A stretch of DNA of 64,000 nucleotides from Methylobacterium durans (GCF_003173715.1 NZ_CP029550.1:5565501-5629500); one strand, 5' to 3'; positions 9,565 to 18,845 are shown, counted from the stretch's first letter. Numbers and translations are program-made. The notes: a model not told the origin generated them from the letters alone.

Positions 9565-11229
9565 TCACGACGCGTCCTGCCGTGAGATCCGGCTCGGCAG
9601 GAGCTCGCCGCTCCGCTCCAGCATCGGGTAGGCCGCCGCGGCGACGAGGTGCGAGTTGATCAGCTTGATGTCCCGCAGCAGGTCGAGGTGGAGCGCGCTC
9701 GTCTGCGCCGCCTCGAGCCGCCCGCCGCGCAGGCGCTCGAAATGCTGCGTCGTGGCCTGCGCTTCCGCGTCCCGGAACGCCACCTTCTCGTCGGCGAGAC
9801 GGTGCGCCGTGCGCAGGTCCGTCGTGACGAAGAGCGACGCGGCCGTCCGCAGGTTGGTCGCGAGGCGATCGATCAGCCCGATCAGCGCGGCCTGCTCCTC
9901 CCTGGGGAAGGTCAGGCCGCGCTTCAGCTTCTTGGCCGCGTGCGGCAGCAGGTTGCGGTCGACGATGTCGCCGGCCTGCTCGAGGTTCATGGCGAAGGCC
10001 AGGATCTCGTTCAGGCGCCGGTGGTCGCTCTCGCCGAGCTCGTCCGGGTCGAGCGCGGTGAGATAAGCCTTGATGGCGGTGTTCAGGTGGTCGAGCACGT
10101 CGTCGCGGCGGCGCGTCTCGGCGATGAGCCGCCGGTCGCCCCGCTCCAGCGCGTCCCGGGCGCCCTGCAGCATTTCGCCGAGGACGTCGGCCAGGCGCAG
10201 GGCCTCGCGCGCCGCGGCCCCGAGGGCGACGACGGGCGTCTCCCGCGCGGCCGGGTCGAGGTAGAGCGGACGCGCGGGATCGGCCGGGTCGACGCGCTGC
10301 GGCAGCCAGCGCCGGAGCAGGGCCGCGTAGGGGGTCAGCAGCGGGAAGAACAGGGCCGCCAGGGTCAGGTTGAACAGGGTGTGGAAATCGGCCACCGCGC
10401 GGGCGGGGTCGCCCTCGATCCGCGTCAGGACCGGGCCGACGAGGGGCAGCGCCGCGAGCGCCAGCATGACGCCGGTCACCCGGGTCAGGAAGTTGCCGAG
10501 CGGCAGCCGCTTGGCAGCCGGATCGTCCCCCGACGGCCCCTCGATGAGGGGATTGATCGCGGTGCCGAGGTTGGCGCCGAGCACAAGGGCGAAGGCCGCG
10601 TCCGGCGCGATGACGCCCTTGGCGGCAAGGGACATCACGAGGAGCACGACGGCGACGCTGGAATGGGCAGCCCAGGTGAGGGCCGCCGCGAGGCAGACGT
10701 CGAGGAGGGGCGTCGTGGACACGGCCTTCAGGAGGAGGCGAAGGTTCGGCGCATCCTCGTAGGCCGCCATCAGGGCGAGAAGCTGGTGGAGGGCGAGCAG
10801 CATCAGCCCGAGGCCGATGAACACGCGGCCGAGGTCGTGGGCCCGCGTGCTGGAATCGCGCCGGAACAGCATCACGCCCACGAGGATGAGCGCGGGCGAG
10901 AGGGCGGCGACGTCGAAGGAGAGCGCCTGGACGATGATCGTCGTGCCCACATTCGCGCCGAGCATCACCGCGAGGGCCGGCACCAGCTCGACCATGCCGC
11001 CGGCGGCGAACCCCGCCGTCATCAGCCCGGTCGCGGTGCTGCTCTGGAGGAGGGCGGTGACGCCGATCCCGGCGAGGAACGCCGAGGCGCGGTTGCGCAG
11101 GGCGCTGCCGAGGACGGAGCGGAGATTGGCGCCGAACGCGCGCTGGATGCCCGTCTGCACCATGTGCGTGCCCCACAGGAGCAGCGCGATGGCGCCGGCG
11201 AGGTTGATCAGCGTGAACGAGAAGCCCAT
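9565..11229 (-). CDS. Na+/phosphate cotransporter (NptA/PNaS family) with PhoU-like C-terminus
   Basis: A 554-residue inner-membrane protein. The start is ATG 11229 (MGFSFTLINLAGAIALLLWG); the open frame upstream lacks transporter character. The first 310 residues hold eight or so membrane segments with the duplicated family motifs: LLQSSTATG in the first half with LGANVGT, and SSVAVVLLVMS with LGANLGTAINP in the second. The last 220 residues are helical and PhoU-like (REALRLADVLGEMLQGA, FAMNLEQAGDIVDRN). It would import phosphate with sodium; the PhoU-like tail suggests regulation by phosphate status. It appears to be a single-gene unit. Confidence 0.88.
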   Translation of the reverse strand: MGFSFTLINLAGAIALLLWGTHMVQTGIQRAFGANLRSVLGSALRNRASAFLAGIGVTALLQSSTATGLMTAGFAAGGMVELVPALAVMLGANVGTTIIVQALSFDVAALSPALILVGVMLFRRDSSTRAHDLGRVFIGLGLMLLALHQLLALMAAYEDAPNLRLLLKAVSTTPLLDVCLAAALTWAAHSSVAVVLLVMSLAAKGVIAPDAAFALVLGANLGTAINPLIEGPSGDDPAAKRLPLGNFLTRVTGVMLALAALPLVGPVLTRIEGDPARAVADFHTLFNLTLAALFFPLLTPYAALLRRWLPQRVDPADPARPLYLDPAARETPVVALGAAAREALRLADVLGEMLQGARDALERGDRRLIAETRRRDDVLDHLNTAIKAYLTALDPDELGESDHRRLNEILAFAMNLEQAGDIVDRNLLPHAAKKLKRGLTFPREEQAALIGLIDRLATNLRTAASLFVTTDLRTAHRLADEKVAFRDAEAQATTQHFERLRGGRLEAAQTSALHLDLLRDIKLINSHLVAAAAYPMLERSGELLPSRISRQDAS

Positions 11230-11490
11230 GCTTCGACGCTCTCCTTCCGCGCCGCACCCGGCAGCCGCGATCGCCGCCCCGAGCGCCGGGCCGCGTCGCG
11301 CGTCGGCAGCGGGAGGGTCGCATCGGCTGCTTAGCCAGCTAACACAGCTTGCACCGAACGCTGCACCGCCGACAACAGGCGAACGTCGGGTGCGTCCATT
11401 CCTCAGCCGAAGAACGGATCGGACGGTGCTGTGGCGAAGCGCCGACGACACCGCGTACGACGGGCGAGGGCGTGACCCGCGTCGCGCGCC

Positions 11491-12027
11491 CTAATGTCCG
11501 TGACCGTGGTCATGGCCGCCCTGACCAGGGTCCGCCGCCCGCCCGCCGAGCGCCCGGGCCGCCATGCTCTCGACCGTGAATGCGACCGGCACGCTGCCGG
11601 CCCGCTCGAACGTCAACGTGCCCGCGACCGTCTGCCCCTGCCGCAGCGGCGATTTCAGGCCCGTGAACATCAGGTGATGGCCGCCCGGCTCCAGCGTGAC
11701 CGTCTCGCCCGGCCCGATGGGCAGGCCCGCATCGACGGGGGCCATCCTCGCGATGCCGCCCTCCACGGACTGGCTGTGCACCTCGACGCGCGCGGCCTCC
11801 GCGAAGGTCCCGCCGGTCAGCCGGTCCGGCTCGCGGCCCGTGTTGGTGATGCTGAGATAGCCGCCGGCGACCCGCGCGCCGTTGGGGGTGGCCCGCGACC
11901 AGGGCTGGCCGATCTTCAGCGCATCGGCCGCTCCATCGCGGGCCGCAGCCGGCATCGGGGCGGCGAGCAGGGACAGGAAGCCGAGGGCGGCGAGCGTGCG
12001 GAGGTGCCACGTGGGCGCGATCGTCAT
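11491..12027 (-). CDS. Copper chaperone PCu(A)C family protein
   Basis: A 178-residue periplasmic protein with a signal peptide (residues 1-29, cleavage after AAA). It carries the PCu(A)C Cu-binding set: His84 and Met95 in VHSQSVEGGIARM, then His118 and Met120 in HHLMFTGL. The tail is His-rich (HDHGHGH), which is common in copper chaperones and may bind a second metal. The family delivers Cu(I) to the CuA or CuB site of cytochrome oxidase. Here it is the last gene of a minus-strand group with a TonB receptor, PepSY protein and DUF2946 protein, which points to copper import rather than export. Confidence 0.9.
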   Translation of the reverse strand: MTIAPTWHLRTLAALGFLSLLAAPMPAAARDGAADALKIGQPWSRATPNGARVAGGYLSITNTGREPDRLTGGTFAEAARVEVHSQSVEGGIARMAPVDAGLPIGPGETVTLEPGGHHLMFTGLKSPLRQGQTVAGTLTFERAGSVPVAFTVESMAARALGGRAADPGQGGHDHGHGH

Positions 12028-12103
12028 CCGGGTTCTCCGAGGGTGAGGTGTGCGACGGGCGGGAGCTTCGATGGGTGAGGTTGCGACGGGGGATCGGCTG
12101 GCG

Positions 12104-14467
12104 TCAGAACGACAGCTTCATGCCGCCGACGAAGTTGCGCGGCGCGCCCGCGAACACCGATCCGTTGGTGTTGGCGAGCACGGCGGCCCCGTTCTGCAGG
12201 CCCGTCGCGGCGCTGATCGAGTTCGCGAGGTTCTGGGCCGAGGCCACGTAGGTCCTGTCGAAGATGTTGCGCACCTCGAAGAACAGGTTCAGGCGCTTCG
12301 CGTAGCCGACGAGGTCAGTGGCGTAGTGCAGGTTCAGGTTGACGAGGCTGTATCCCGGCGCCCGCAGCAGGTTGGCGTTGTCGAGGAAGAAATCGTCCTG
12401 GAACACCGTCTCGACGTAGCCCCCGAGCCCCGCGAGCGGCCCCGTCCGCTGCTCGTAGCCGACCCGGGCGAGAAGCTGGTTCGCCGGGACGCCGGGGATC
12501 TTGTTGCCAGCCCGGTCGAACCGGGTGCTGCGGGTGCCGGCGCTCAATTGCTCGACGTAACGCGTGTAGACCTGATCGTCGTAGGTGTAGGCCGCCGTCG
12601 CGCTCCAGCCCGGCGCGAAGGCCCAGGACGCCCCCACCTCGACGCCCCGGTGCTCCGAGGCCGGCGCATTGAAGGTGAAGCTCAGGAGGCCCGCGCCGGG
12701 CGATTGCGTGATCAGCTCGTTGCGGAAGAACTCGTAGAAGCCGGTCACGCTGAGGCGGAGCGTCTCGACGGGCGTCCAGTCGAACCCGACGTCGAAGCCG
12801 AGATTCTCCTGCGTCCGGAGCTGGGTGTTGTTGCCGGGCACGCCCGCCGGCGTGACGAACAGGTTTCCGGCCGACGGCGTGCTGTAGCCCGTCGCGACGC
12901 GGCCCCGGAGCTGCCACGCCTCGCTCGGCCGGTAGAGGAGGGCGAGCTCCGGCGCGACGTTGAGGAAGCTGCGGTTGACGTTGGCGATCGTCGTCGTGGT
13001 GCGCGCCGCCGCGTAGCTGTAGCTCGTGTTGCTGCCGTCGATCGTGGTGTTCTCGGCGCTGATCCCGGCCACCGCGATCCAGCGGTCGCTCAGCTGCACC
13101 TCCGCCCGGGCGCGGCCGCCGAAATTGGCCTGCGTCGTGTCCTGGTCGGCGATCAGCGCGCCGAGGGCGGGGCCTGCCCCGAGCACACGGTTGTAGGTCC
13201 GGCTGAAACTGTCCAGCGTGTTGTAGGCGAGCGCCACGTAGCCGGTGGCCGGCAGCCCGAACAGGTCGCCGCGCCGGGTCACGTCGGACAGGAAGTTGAA
13301 GCCCGGGAAATCGCCGCGGGCCGCCGTGGTGTAGAAGGGCTGGTTGATGTTGCGGTCGTCGAACACGAGCTGCGTGCGCCAGGTCGTGAAGGCGTCGATG
13401 TCGTGCTCCCAGCGCGCGCCGACGATGGTGCGGCGGTCGTCGCGCAGGAACGCGCCCTGGTCCGCCGTCACCGGGACGGTGGCGCCGAAGCGGCCATTGG
13501 CCAGCAGGTTGAAGGTGGTGCAGCCGGCCGCCGCGCTCGCCGCCGTGAGGCAGCCGCGCTGGAAGGGGTTGATCGCGAACTGGTTGAGCGAGGTCCGGCC
13601 CGGCAGCAGCGTGAAGAGCGTGTTGTTGATGATCTTCAGGGTGAAGCGGTTGTCGGGGGTCGGCGTGTAGGTGCCCAGGAAGTTGATCGTCTGCGTGTCG
13701 AAGGAATTGTGGCTGATGAAGCCGTTGCCGCGGGTGTCGCTGGCGAACAGGCTGTACTCGAACGGTCCGCTGAGGCCGCCGATCGCCGTGTAATTGTTGA
13801 GGTAGCCGAAGCTGCCGGCATCGACGCCGACCTCGACGCCGTCGATCTCCGCGCCGCGCCGCGTGACGAAGTTCAGCGCGCCGCCGGTCGCGAAATTGCC
13901 GAAGAACGGCGATTGCGGGCCGCGGAACACGTCGATGCGGTTGTAGGCCCGCGGGTCGGTCAGGTCGAAGCGCGAGGAGCCGTCCGCCTGCGTGACGGGG
14001 AAGCCGTCCTCCAGCACGACCATGTTGCGCGAGACGCCGGTGGCGCGGGCGTTGTTGCCGCGGATCGAGACGACGATGTCGCGCGGGCCGTTGCCCTGGC
14101 GGACAGTCACGCCGGGACTGTTGCGCAGGATGTCCGCCACCGTCGTCGCGGCCCGGTTGTCGATGACGCCCTCGCGCCCGATGCTGGTGACGACCTCGCC
14201 GACGGGCTTGTCGAGGGGCGTCGGGGCGGCGGCGCGCGGCGGGCCGCCGGACGCCCGGCCCGCACCTTGGCCAATGCCTGGGCCGACGCCCTGGCCGACG
14301 CCCTCTCCGTCCCCGGACACGGACAGCTCCTCCAGGGTGACGGCCTCGCCGGACCGGGCCGCCGACTGCGCCTGGGCCGCTGCTGGACCGAGTGGGATGG
14401 CGAGCGGGCCGGCGGCGAGGAGGGCCAGCGCGCGGCTGCGGAGGATCCGGTGACGACGGGAGGGCAT
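12104..14467 (-). CDS. TonB-dependent outer-membrane receptor
   Basis: A 787-residue receptor. A signal peptide (about 1-34) is followed by a Pro/Gly-rich linker. The plug domain begins at about 100 (VGEVVTSIGREGVIDNRAATTVADIL), with IRGNNARATGVSRNMVV and GPQSPFFGNFATGGALNFVT. The beta-barrel follows and ends in MKLSF, with the terminal Phe needed for outer-membrane insertion. It would take up a metal complex using TonB energy. The neighbours (PCu(A)C 76 bases downstream, PepSY gene upstream) make a copper complex the best guess; an iron chelate is the alternative. Confidence 0.88.
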   Translation of the reverse strand: MPSRRHRILRSRALALLAAGPLAIPLGPAAAQAQSAARSGEAVTLEELSVSGDGEGVGQGVGPGIGQGAGRASGGPPRAAAPTPLDKPVGEVVTSIGREGVIDNRAATTVADILRNSPGVTVRQGNGPRDIVVSIRGNNARATGVSRNMVVLEDGFPVTQADGSSRFDLTDPRAYNRIDVFRGPQSPFFGNFATGGALNFVTRRGAEIDGVEVGVDAGSFGYLNNYTAIGGLSGPFEYSLFASDTRGNGFISHNSFDTQTINFLGTYTPTPDNRFTLKIINNTLFTLLPGRTSLNQFAINPFQRGCLTAASAAAGCTTFNLLANGRFGATVPVTADQGAFLRDDRRTIVGARWEHDIDAFTTWRTQLVFDDRNINQPFYTTAARGDFPGFNFLSDVTRRGDLFGLPATGYVALAYNTLDSFSRTYNRVLGAGPALGALIADQDTTQANFGGRARAEVQLSDRWIAVAGISAENTTIDGSNTSYSYAAARTTTTIANVNRSFLNVAPELALLYRPSEAWQLRGRVATGYSTPSAGNLFVTPAGVPGNNTQLRTQENLGFDVGFDWTPVETLRLSVTGFYEFFRNELITQSPGAGLLSFTFNAPASEHRGVEVGASWAFAPGWSATAAYTYDDQVYTRYVEQLSAGTRSTRFDRAGNKIPGVPANQLLARVGYEQRTGPLAGLGGYVETVFQDDFFLDNANLLRAPGYSLVNLNLHYATDLVGYAKRLNLFFEVRNIFDRTYVASAQNLANSISAATGLQNGAAVLANTNGSVFAGAPRNFVGGMKLSF

Positions 14468-14539
14468 GGGGAGCGCTCAATCGAGGGAGTGCGGCCGCGC
14501 GCGATCGCAGCAGCCGGGAATGTCGGGGATCGACGCCGA

Positions 14540-14571
14540 CCGCGGCGGGCTCCGCGCGGAGCCCGCCGCGG
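14540..14571. promoter_or_regulatory. 32-base perfect palindrome between PepSY gene and TonB receptor
   Basis: CCGCGGCGGGCTCCGC and its exact complement are joined with no spacer, giving a 16-bp-arm GC hairpin. It sits in the 109-base gap inside the operon, five bases after the PepSY stop on the minus strand. There is no U-run on the minus strand. It could stabilise the upstream mRNA segment, act as a partial terminator that lowers receptor expression, or be a repeated extragenic palindrome. Confidence 0.6.
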
Positions 14572-14576
14572 CCGCA

Positions 14577-15952
14577 TCAGCGGGCCGGGCGCGCCCGCAG
14601 GGCCTGTGCGCCGAGGTCGACGAGGACCAGGGCGAGGATGACGAGACCGGTGAGCGGGAACAGCGCGCCGAGACCGAGGACGAGGACGCTCACCGTCACG
14701 GCCACGCGCCGGTCGCGCGGCCAGGGCGGCACGCCGAGGCGTCCGGACGGGCGGCGCTTCCACCACATCACCGCAGCCGTCACGGCGAGCAGGAGGGTGG
14801 CGAGGCAGAAGGCGAGCATCGCGAGCTGGTTGGCGCGCCCCCAATGCTCGCCCTTGTGGATGCCGATGCCGTACTGGATCGCCCGGGCCACCCCGCCGAG
14901 ATCGCCGAACCGCACGTCGACCAGCGGCTTGCCGGTGTACTGGTCGAGCGAGATCATCCGCTGCCGGGTCACGTCGTGCGGGTAGGCGGCCGCCGCGAAG
15001 ACGCCCCTGTCGCCCACCGGCAGCGACACCTCGAAGCCGCGCGGCATCCCGAGATCGCGCAGGATCGCCACGGCCTGGCCGAGGCCGATGGCGGGGGCCG
15101 CCGCGGGCTCCGAGAGCGGGACGGGCGCGTCCTGCATCGCCCATCCGGCCGTCGTCAGCATCTCCCGCATCGGCACGTTCGAGACGGCCTTGTCCGCCCA
15201 GAGGGCGCGCGGCTGGCCCACGCCCGCCTCGTTCGACCAGGTCCGCACCTGCTGGCCCCACCAGATCGACCAGGGCAGGCCGGTCGAGGCGAGGAACAGG
15301 AGGCCGGCCCCGGCGACGAAGCCCGTCACCGCGTGGAGATCGCGCCACCACACGCGCCGGCGCGGCGTCTCCCGCAGGCTGATCACGCCGCCGGCCTGCC
15401 GGCGCGGCCACCACAGGTAGGTGCCGGTCACGACCAGGATGATGGCGAACCCCGCCACGACCTCGATCACGCCGTTCGCGACCGGCCCGAAATAGGCGAG
15501 GCTGTGCAGCCGCCGCACCACCATCATGAACTCGTCGTCGCGGGCGACGCGGTCGAGCACGTTGCCATTGTAGGGGTCGAGGTAGACGAGGATCTTCCCG
15601 GCCCCTCGGCCATCGTCACCACGGCCGCGCTCGCGGCATCGACCGGGTCGGTCAGCGCGACCGGCGTGGCGCTCGGCACCGCCTCCGAGGCGTTGAAGAT
15701 CAGCCGGTCCGGGCTCATGGGGGCGGCGGCCTGCGGCGCCACGATCGTCCGGTGGGCGAACAGAGTGGCGTTGATCTCGTCCTTGAACAGGTAGAGCGAG
15801 CCGGTGACCGAGAGCAGGATCAGGAACGGCAGGCAGAGCAGCCCGGCGTAGAAGTGCCAGCGCCAGACGGCGCGATAGACCGCGTCGCCCGACGGGCGCG
15901 CGACGGAGACGGCTTTGAACGCGAGAGCGTCGCCGTCGAGGATGCGTGACAT
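14577..15952 (-). pseudogene. PepSY-associated membrane protein, broken by a one-base frameshift
   Basis: The N-terminal part runs from ATG 15952 (MSRILDGDALAFK) through a membrane segment (FYAGLLCLPFLILLSVTGSLYLF) to about 15600. The remainder continues in another frame (KILVYLDPYNGNVLDRV) with three or four more membrane segments (GFAIILVVTGTYLWWPRR, VTGFVAGAGLLFLAST) and ends at 14577. Adding one G in the GGGG run near 15600 restores AEGAGKILVYLDP, which fits the PepSY family. Family members sit beside TonB receptors and help metal or siderophore reduction or transport in the inner membrane. The break could be real or a sequencing error in a GC run. At 458 residues the repaired length is normal. 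Confidence 0.8.
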
Positions 15953-15992
15953 GGGGGAGGTCCGGGTCTGAGCGATCGGAGAGGCTGATCGG

Positions 15993-16355
15993 TCAGGCGG
16001 CGGGCGGACCTCGTGGGCCGACGGAAGGGTCGGGCGGCGCGCGCGCCCGGATCGGGCCGGCGGCGCGCCAGGGCGTTGGCGCGACCGATGCGGGCGACCA
16101 GAGCACCGTCGCGAAGTCGGAGACGGCCGGCAGCCCGTGCATCGCCTGAGCGAGGGTGCAGCAGGCGTGCTGGTGGCAGGCGGGGCCGCCGTCGCCCGGC
16201 GCGCCCGTACCGTCATGGGCGCAGATGACGTCGCCGGGCAGGGCGGGCGCGAGCGGGGCGAGGCCGCCCAGGAAGGCCTGGAGCAACAGCGCATAGAGCG
16301 CGATCACTCCGATGACCGCGCGACGATGTGCCAGCAGAGGCCGATTCCCGCGCAT
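15993..16355 (-). CDS. DUF2946 family protein
   Basis: A 120-residue protein with an N-terminal membrane segment or uncleaved signal (AVIGVIALYALLLQAFLGGL), then CAHDG and the CHQHACCTLAQA cluster, and a Pro/Arg-rich tail. The Cys/His cluster is typical of DUF2946 proteins, which are found with copper-homeostasis genes and probably bind metal in the periplasm. It is the first gene of the minus-strand group (DUF2946, PepSY, TonB receptor, PCu(A)C); the PepSY start lies 41 bases downstream. Confidence 0.72.
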   Translation of the reverse strand: MRGNRPLLAHRRAVIGVIALYALLLQAFLGGLAPLAPALPGDVICAHDGTGAPGDGGPACHQHACCTLAQAMHGLPAVSDFATVLWSPASVAPTPWRAAGPIRARAPPDPSVGPRGPPAA

Positions 16356-16701
16356 GAACAGGTCTTACGGACAGGCCGCTCGGGACGTCAACGCGCCCGT
16401 GTGGATCACCGGGTCGCCCGCCCGCCGGCGGGCGAAAATTCCCCGTGCCTGTTGCGCGAATGCCCGCGCGCTCCGTCACTTGGCGTACCCCTGGCGTCCC
16501 CCCTGGCGTACCGGCGGGTGCCGGACGATCCGCCGAGGCCCGCCGCCAGCCCGGCTCGATGCTGCGCGGGCAGGTCCGGCCGCCGTCACCCGCCGGTCGG
16601 GTTCGCGACAGCGCCCACCCATGCGCCGGTCGAAGACCAGCCCCTCGCCCGCGGAATTCAGCCAGGATCCATTGCAGCGCGTCCGAGGAATCGTTGCCTA
16701 T

Positions 16702-16720
16702 CGACAAGCCCCCGTTGTCG
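16702..16720. promoter_or_regulatory. Dyad upstream of fdsG: CGACAA-N7-TTGTCG
   Basis: A perfect 6-bp inverted repeat with a 7-base spacer, 85 bases ahead of fdsG. Its layout suits a LysR-type or similar dimeric regulator; the LysR gene at the far end of the operon is the natural candidate. Confidence 0.4.
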
Positions 16721-16765
16721 GCCAACCAGATAGCTTGATTGAACCCGGCCAGCACTCCTGTTCCT

Positions 16766-16788
16766 ATCGGTCTTAGAACGAGACCAAT
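16766..16788. promoter_or_regulatory. Second dyad upstream of fdsG: GGTCT-N7-AGACC
   Basis: The core arms are 5 bp, extended to 8 bp with one mismatch (ATCGGTCT / AGACCAAT). It has the same 7-base spacer as the dyad at 16702, about 66 bases away, and sits 17 bases before the fdsG start. The two could be recall and activation sites of one regulator, although the arm sequences differ. Confidence 0.35.
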
Positions 16789-16804
16789 CTGGGCAGGAAA
16801 ATTC

Positions 16805-17278
16805 ATGCCACGTCACGAGCCGTGGAACGCCGGCCGCGCCGCCGCCATCATCACCGAGCACGCGCATCTCGAGGGTGCGACGCTGCCGATCCTGCACGCG
16901 CTGCAGGAAGCCTTCGGCTACGTCGACGCCGAGGCGGTGCCCCTCATCGCCGACGCGCTGAACCTCTCCCGCGCCGAGGTCCACGGCTGCATCACCTTCT
17001 ACCACGATTTCCGCGGCGCCCCGGCCGGGCGCCGCTCGGTCAAGCTCTGCCGGGCCGAGGCCTGCCAAGCGCAAGGGTCGGAGCGGCTTCACGGCGAGAT
17101 CCTCGCCCGTCTCGGCATCGGTTGGCACGAGACCAGCCCGGACGGTGCCGTCACGGTGGAGCCCGTCTACTGCCTCGGCCTCTGCGCCAACGGCCCGGCC
17201 GCCCTCGTCGACGAGGAGCCGATCGCGCACCTGACCGCCGACTCCCTCACGGCAGCGCTCGCGGAGGCCCGCTCATGA
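16805..17278 (+). CDS. fdsG: NAD-dependent formate dehydrogenase gamma subunit (NuoE-like)
   Basis: A 157-residue soluble [2Fe-2S] protein of the NuoE/24-kDa family. Cys82 and Cys87 (LCRAEAC) with Cys123 and Cys127 (YCLGLC) are the four cluster ligands. The start is ATG 16805, with AGGAAAA six bases ahead; the frame is open upstream to 16739 but those codons lie in the promoter dyads. It overlaps fdsB by four bases (ATGA). In the cytoplasmic complex it passes electrons alongside FdsB on the way to NAD+. In Methylobacterium the same operon is called fdh2. Confidence 0.95.
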   Translation: MPRHEPWNAGRAAAIITEHAHLEGATLPILHALQEAFGYVDAEAVPLIADALNLSRAEVHGCITFYHDFRGAPAGRRSVKLCRAEACQAQGSERLHGEILARLGIGWHETSPDGAVTVEPVYCLGLCANGPAALVDEEPIAHLTADSLTAALAEARS

Positions 17279-18834
17279 GCGTCACGATCACCGTCCCCCG
17301 CGACGCCGTCGCCCTCGGCCTCGGGGCCGACCGGGTCGCCCGCGCGCTGTTCGCCGGCGCCGAGGCCCGCGGCCTCGACGTCGCCATCGTCCGCACCGGC
17401 TCCCGCGGCCTATTCTGGCTGGAGCCGATGATCGAGGTCGAGACGCAGGCCGGCCGCGTCGCCTACGGCCCCGTGACGGTGGCCGACGTCGAGGCGCTGC
17501 TCGATGCCGGGCTCTGCCAGGGCGATGATCACGCTCTACGTCTCGGCGACCCGGAGAAGATCCCCTACCTCGCCCGCCAGCACCGCCTCACCTTCCACCG
17601 CTGCGGCGTCATCGACCCGGTCTCGGTCGCCGATTACCGGGCCCACGGCGGCTACCGCGGCCTGGAGGCCGCCCTGCGGCTCGGGCCGGAGGCCATCGTC
17701 GGCGCGGTCCGCGAGTCGGGCCTGCGCGGGCGCGGCGGCGCCGGCTTCCCAGCCGGCATCAAGTGGAACACCGTGATGCTGGCGCAGGCCGACCAGAAAT
17801 ACGTGGTCTGCAACGCCGACGAGGGCGATTCCGGCACCTTCGCCGACCGGATGATGATGGAGGGCGACCCCTTCTGCCTCATCGAGGGCATGACGATCGC
17901 CGGCCTCGCGACCGGGGCCACGCGCGGCTACATCTACCTGCGCTCCGAGTACCCGCAGGCCTTCCGCACCCTCAAGGAGGCGATCGCGAACGGCGAGCGG
18001 GCGGGCGTCCTCGGGGCCGACGTGCTGGGCTCGGGGCGCAGCTTCCACCTCGAGGTCCGCCTCGGGGCCGGCGCCTATATCTGCGGCGAGGAGACCTCGC
18101 TCCTCGAGAGCCTGGAGGGCAAGCGCGGCATCGTGCGGGCCAAGCCCCCGATCCCGGCGCTCAAGGGCTTCCTCGGCCGCCCGACGCTCGTCAACAACGT
18201 GATGACCTTCACGGCCGTGCCCTGGATCCTGGAGCACGGGGCGGCGGCCTACGCCGCCTACGGCCAGGGCCGCTCGCTCGGCACCCTGCCGATTCAGCTC
18301 GCCGGCAACGTCAAGCACGGCGGCCTGATCGAGTACGCCTTCGGCATCACGCTGCGCGAGGTGATCGAGGATTTCGGCGGCGGCACGCGCTCCGGCCGGC
18401 CGGTCCGCGCCGTGCAGGTCGGCGGCCCGCTCGGCGCCTACTTCCCCGATCACCTCCTCGACACGCCCCTCGACTACGAGGCGATGGCCGCGGCCAAGGG
18501 CCTCGTCGGCCACGGCGGCATCGTGGTGTTCGACGACACCGTCGACATGGCAGCCCAAGCCCGCTTCGCCTTCGAGTTCTGCGCCACCGAATCCTGCGGC
18601 AAGTGCACCCCCTGCCGGATCGGCGCGACCCGCGGGGTCGAGACCATGGACAAGGTCATCGCGGGCATCCGCCCGGCCGAGAACCTCAAGCTCGTCGAGG
18701 ATCTCTGCGAGATCATGACCGACGGCTCCCTCTGCGCCATGGGCGGCCTCACGCCGATGCCCGTGATGAGCGCCATCACCCATTTCCCGGACGACTTTAC
18801 GCGCGGCGGCGACATGCCGGTCGCGGCGGAATGA
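17275..18834 (+). CDS. fdsB: NAD-dependent formate dehydrogenase beta subunit (NuoF-like)
   Basis: A 519-residue flavoprotein. An N-terminal thioredoxin-like NuoE-type segment (about 1-110) is fused to the NuoF core. GLRGRGGAGFPAG at 149-161 is the FMN/NADH loop, YICGEETSLLESLEG lies near 268, and Cys441, Cys444, Cys447 and Cys487 bind the [4Fe-4S] cluster (ESCGKCTPCRIG). It accepts electrons from FdsA and reduces NAD+ on FMN. Start and stop are both tightly coupled: ATGA overlap with fdsG, and 11 bases to fdsA. Confidence 0.96.
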   Translation: MSVTITVPRDAVALGLGADRVARALFAGAEARGLDVAIVRTGSRGLFWLEPMIEVETQAGRVAYGPVTVADVEALLDAGLCQGDDHALRLGDPEKIPYLARQHRLTFHRCGVIDPVSVADYRAHGGYRGLEAALRLGPEAIVGAVRESGLRGRGGAGFPAGIKWNTVMLAQADQKYVVCNADEGDSGTFADRMMMEGDPFCLIEGMTIAGLATGATRGYIYLRSEYPQAFRTLKEAIANGERAGVLGADVLGSGRSFHLEVRLGAGAYICGEETSLLESLEGKRGIVRAKPPIPALKGFLGRPTLVNNVMTFTAVPWILEHGAAAYAAYGQGRSLGTLPIQLAGNVKHGGLIEYAFGITLREVIEDFGGGTRSGRPVRAVQVGGPLGAYFPDHLLDTPLDYEAMAAAKGLVGHGGIVVFDDTVDMAAQARFAFEFCATESCGKCTPCRIGATRGVETMDKVIAGIRPAENLKLVEDLCEIMTDGSLCAMGGLTPMPVMSAITHFPDDFTRGGDMPVAAE

Positions 18835-18845
18835 GGAGCGGTCCC

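Larger units (their letters stand above)
16356..16804. other. Divergent intergenic region between the metal operon and fdsG
   Basis: These 449 bases hold no convincing gene. The region must carry promoters for DUF2946 (minus) and fdsG (plus). The right-hand 110 bases are less GC-rich than the rest and contain the two dyads listed separately. Confidence 0.7.

Noticed and set aside
12050..14641. 863-codon open frame on the plus strand opposite the TonB receptor
   Set aside because: A shadow of the receptor gene: low-complexity Arg/Glu/Ala/Val sequence without motifs.
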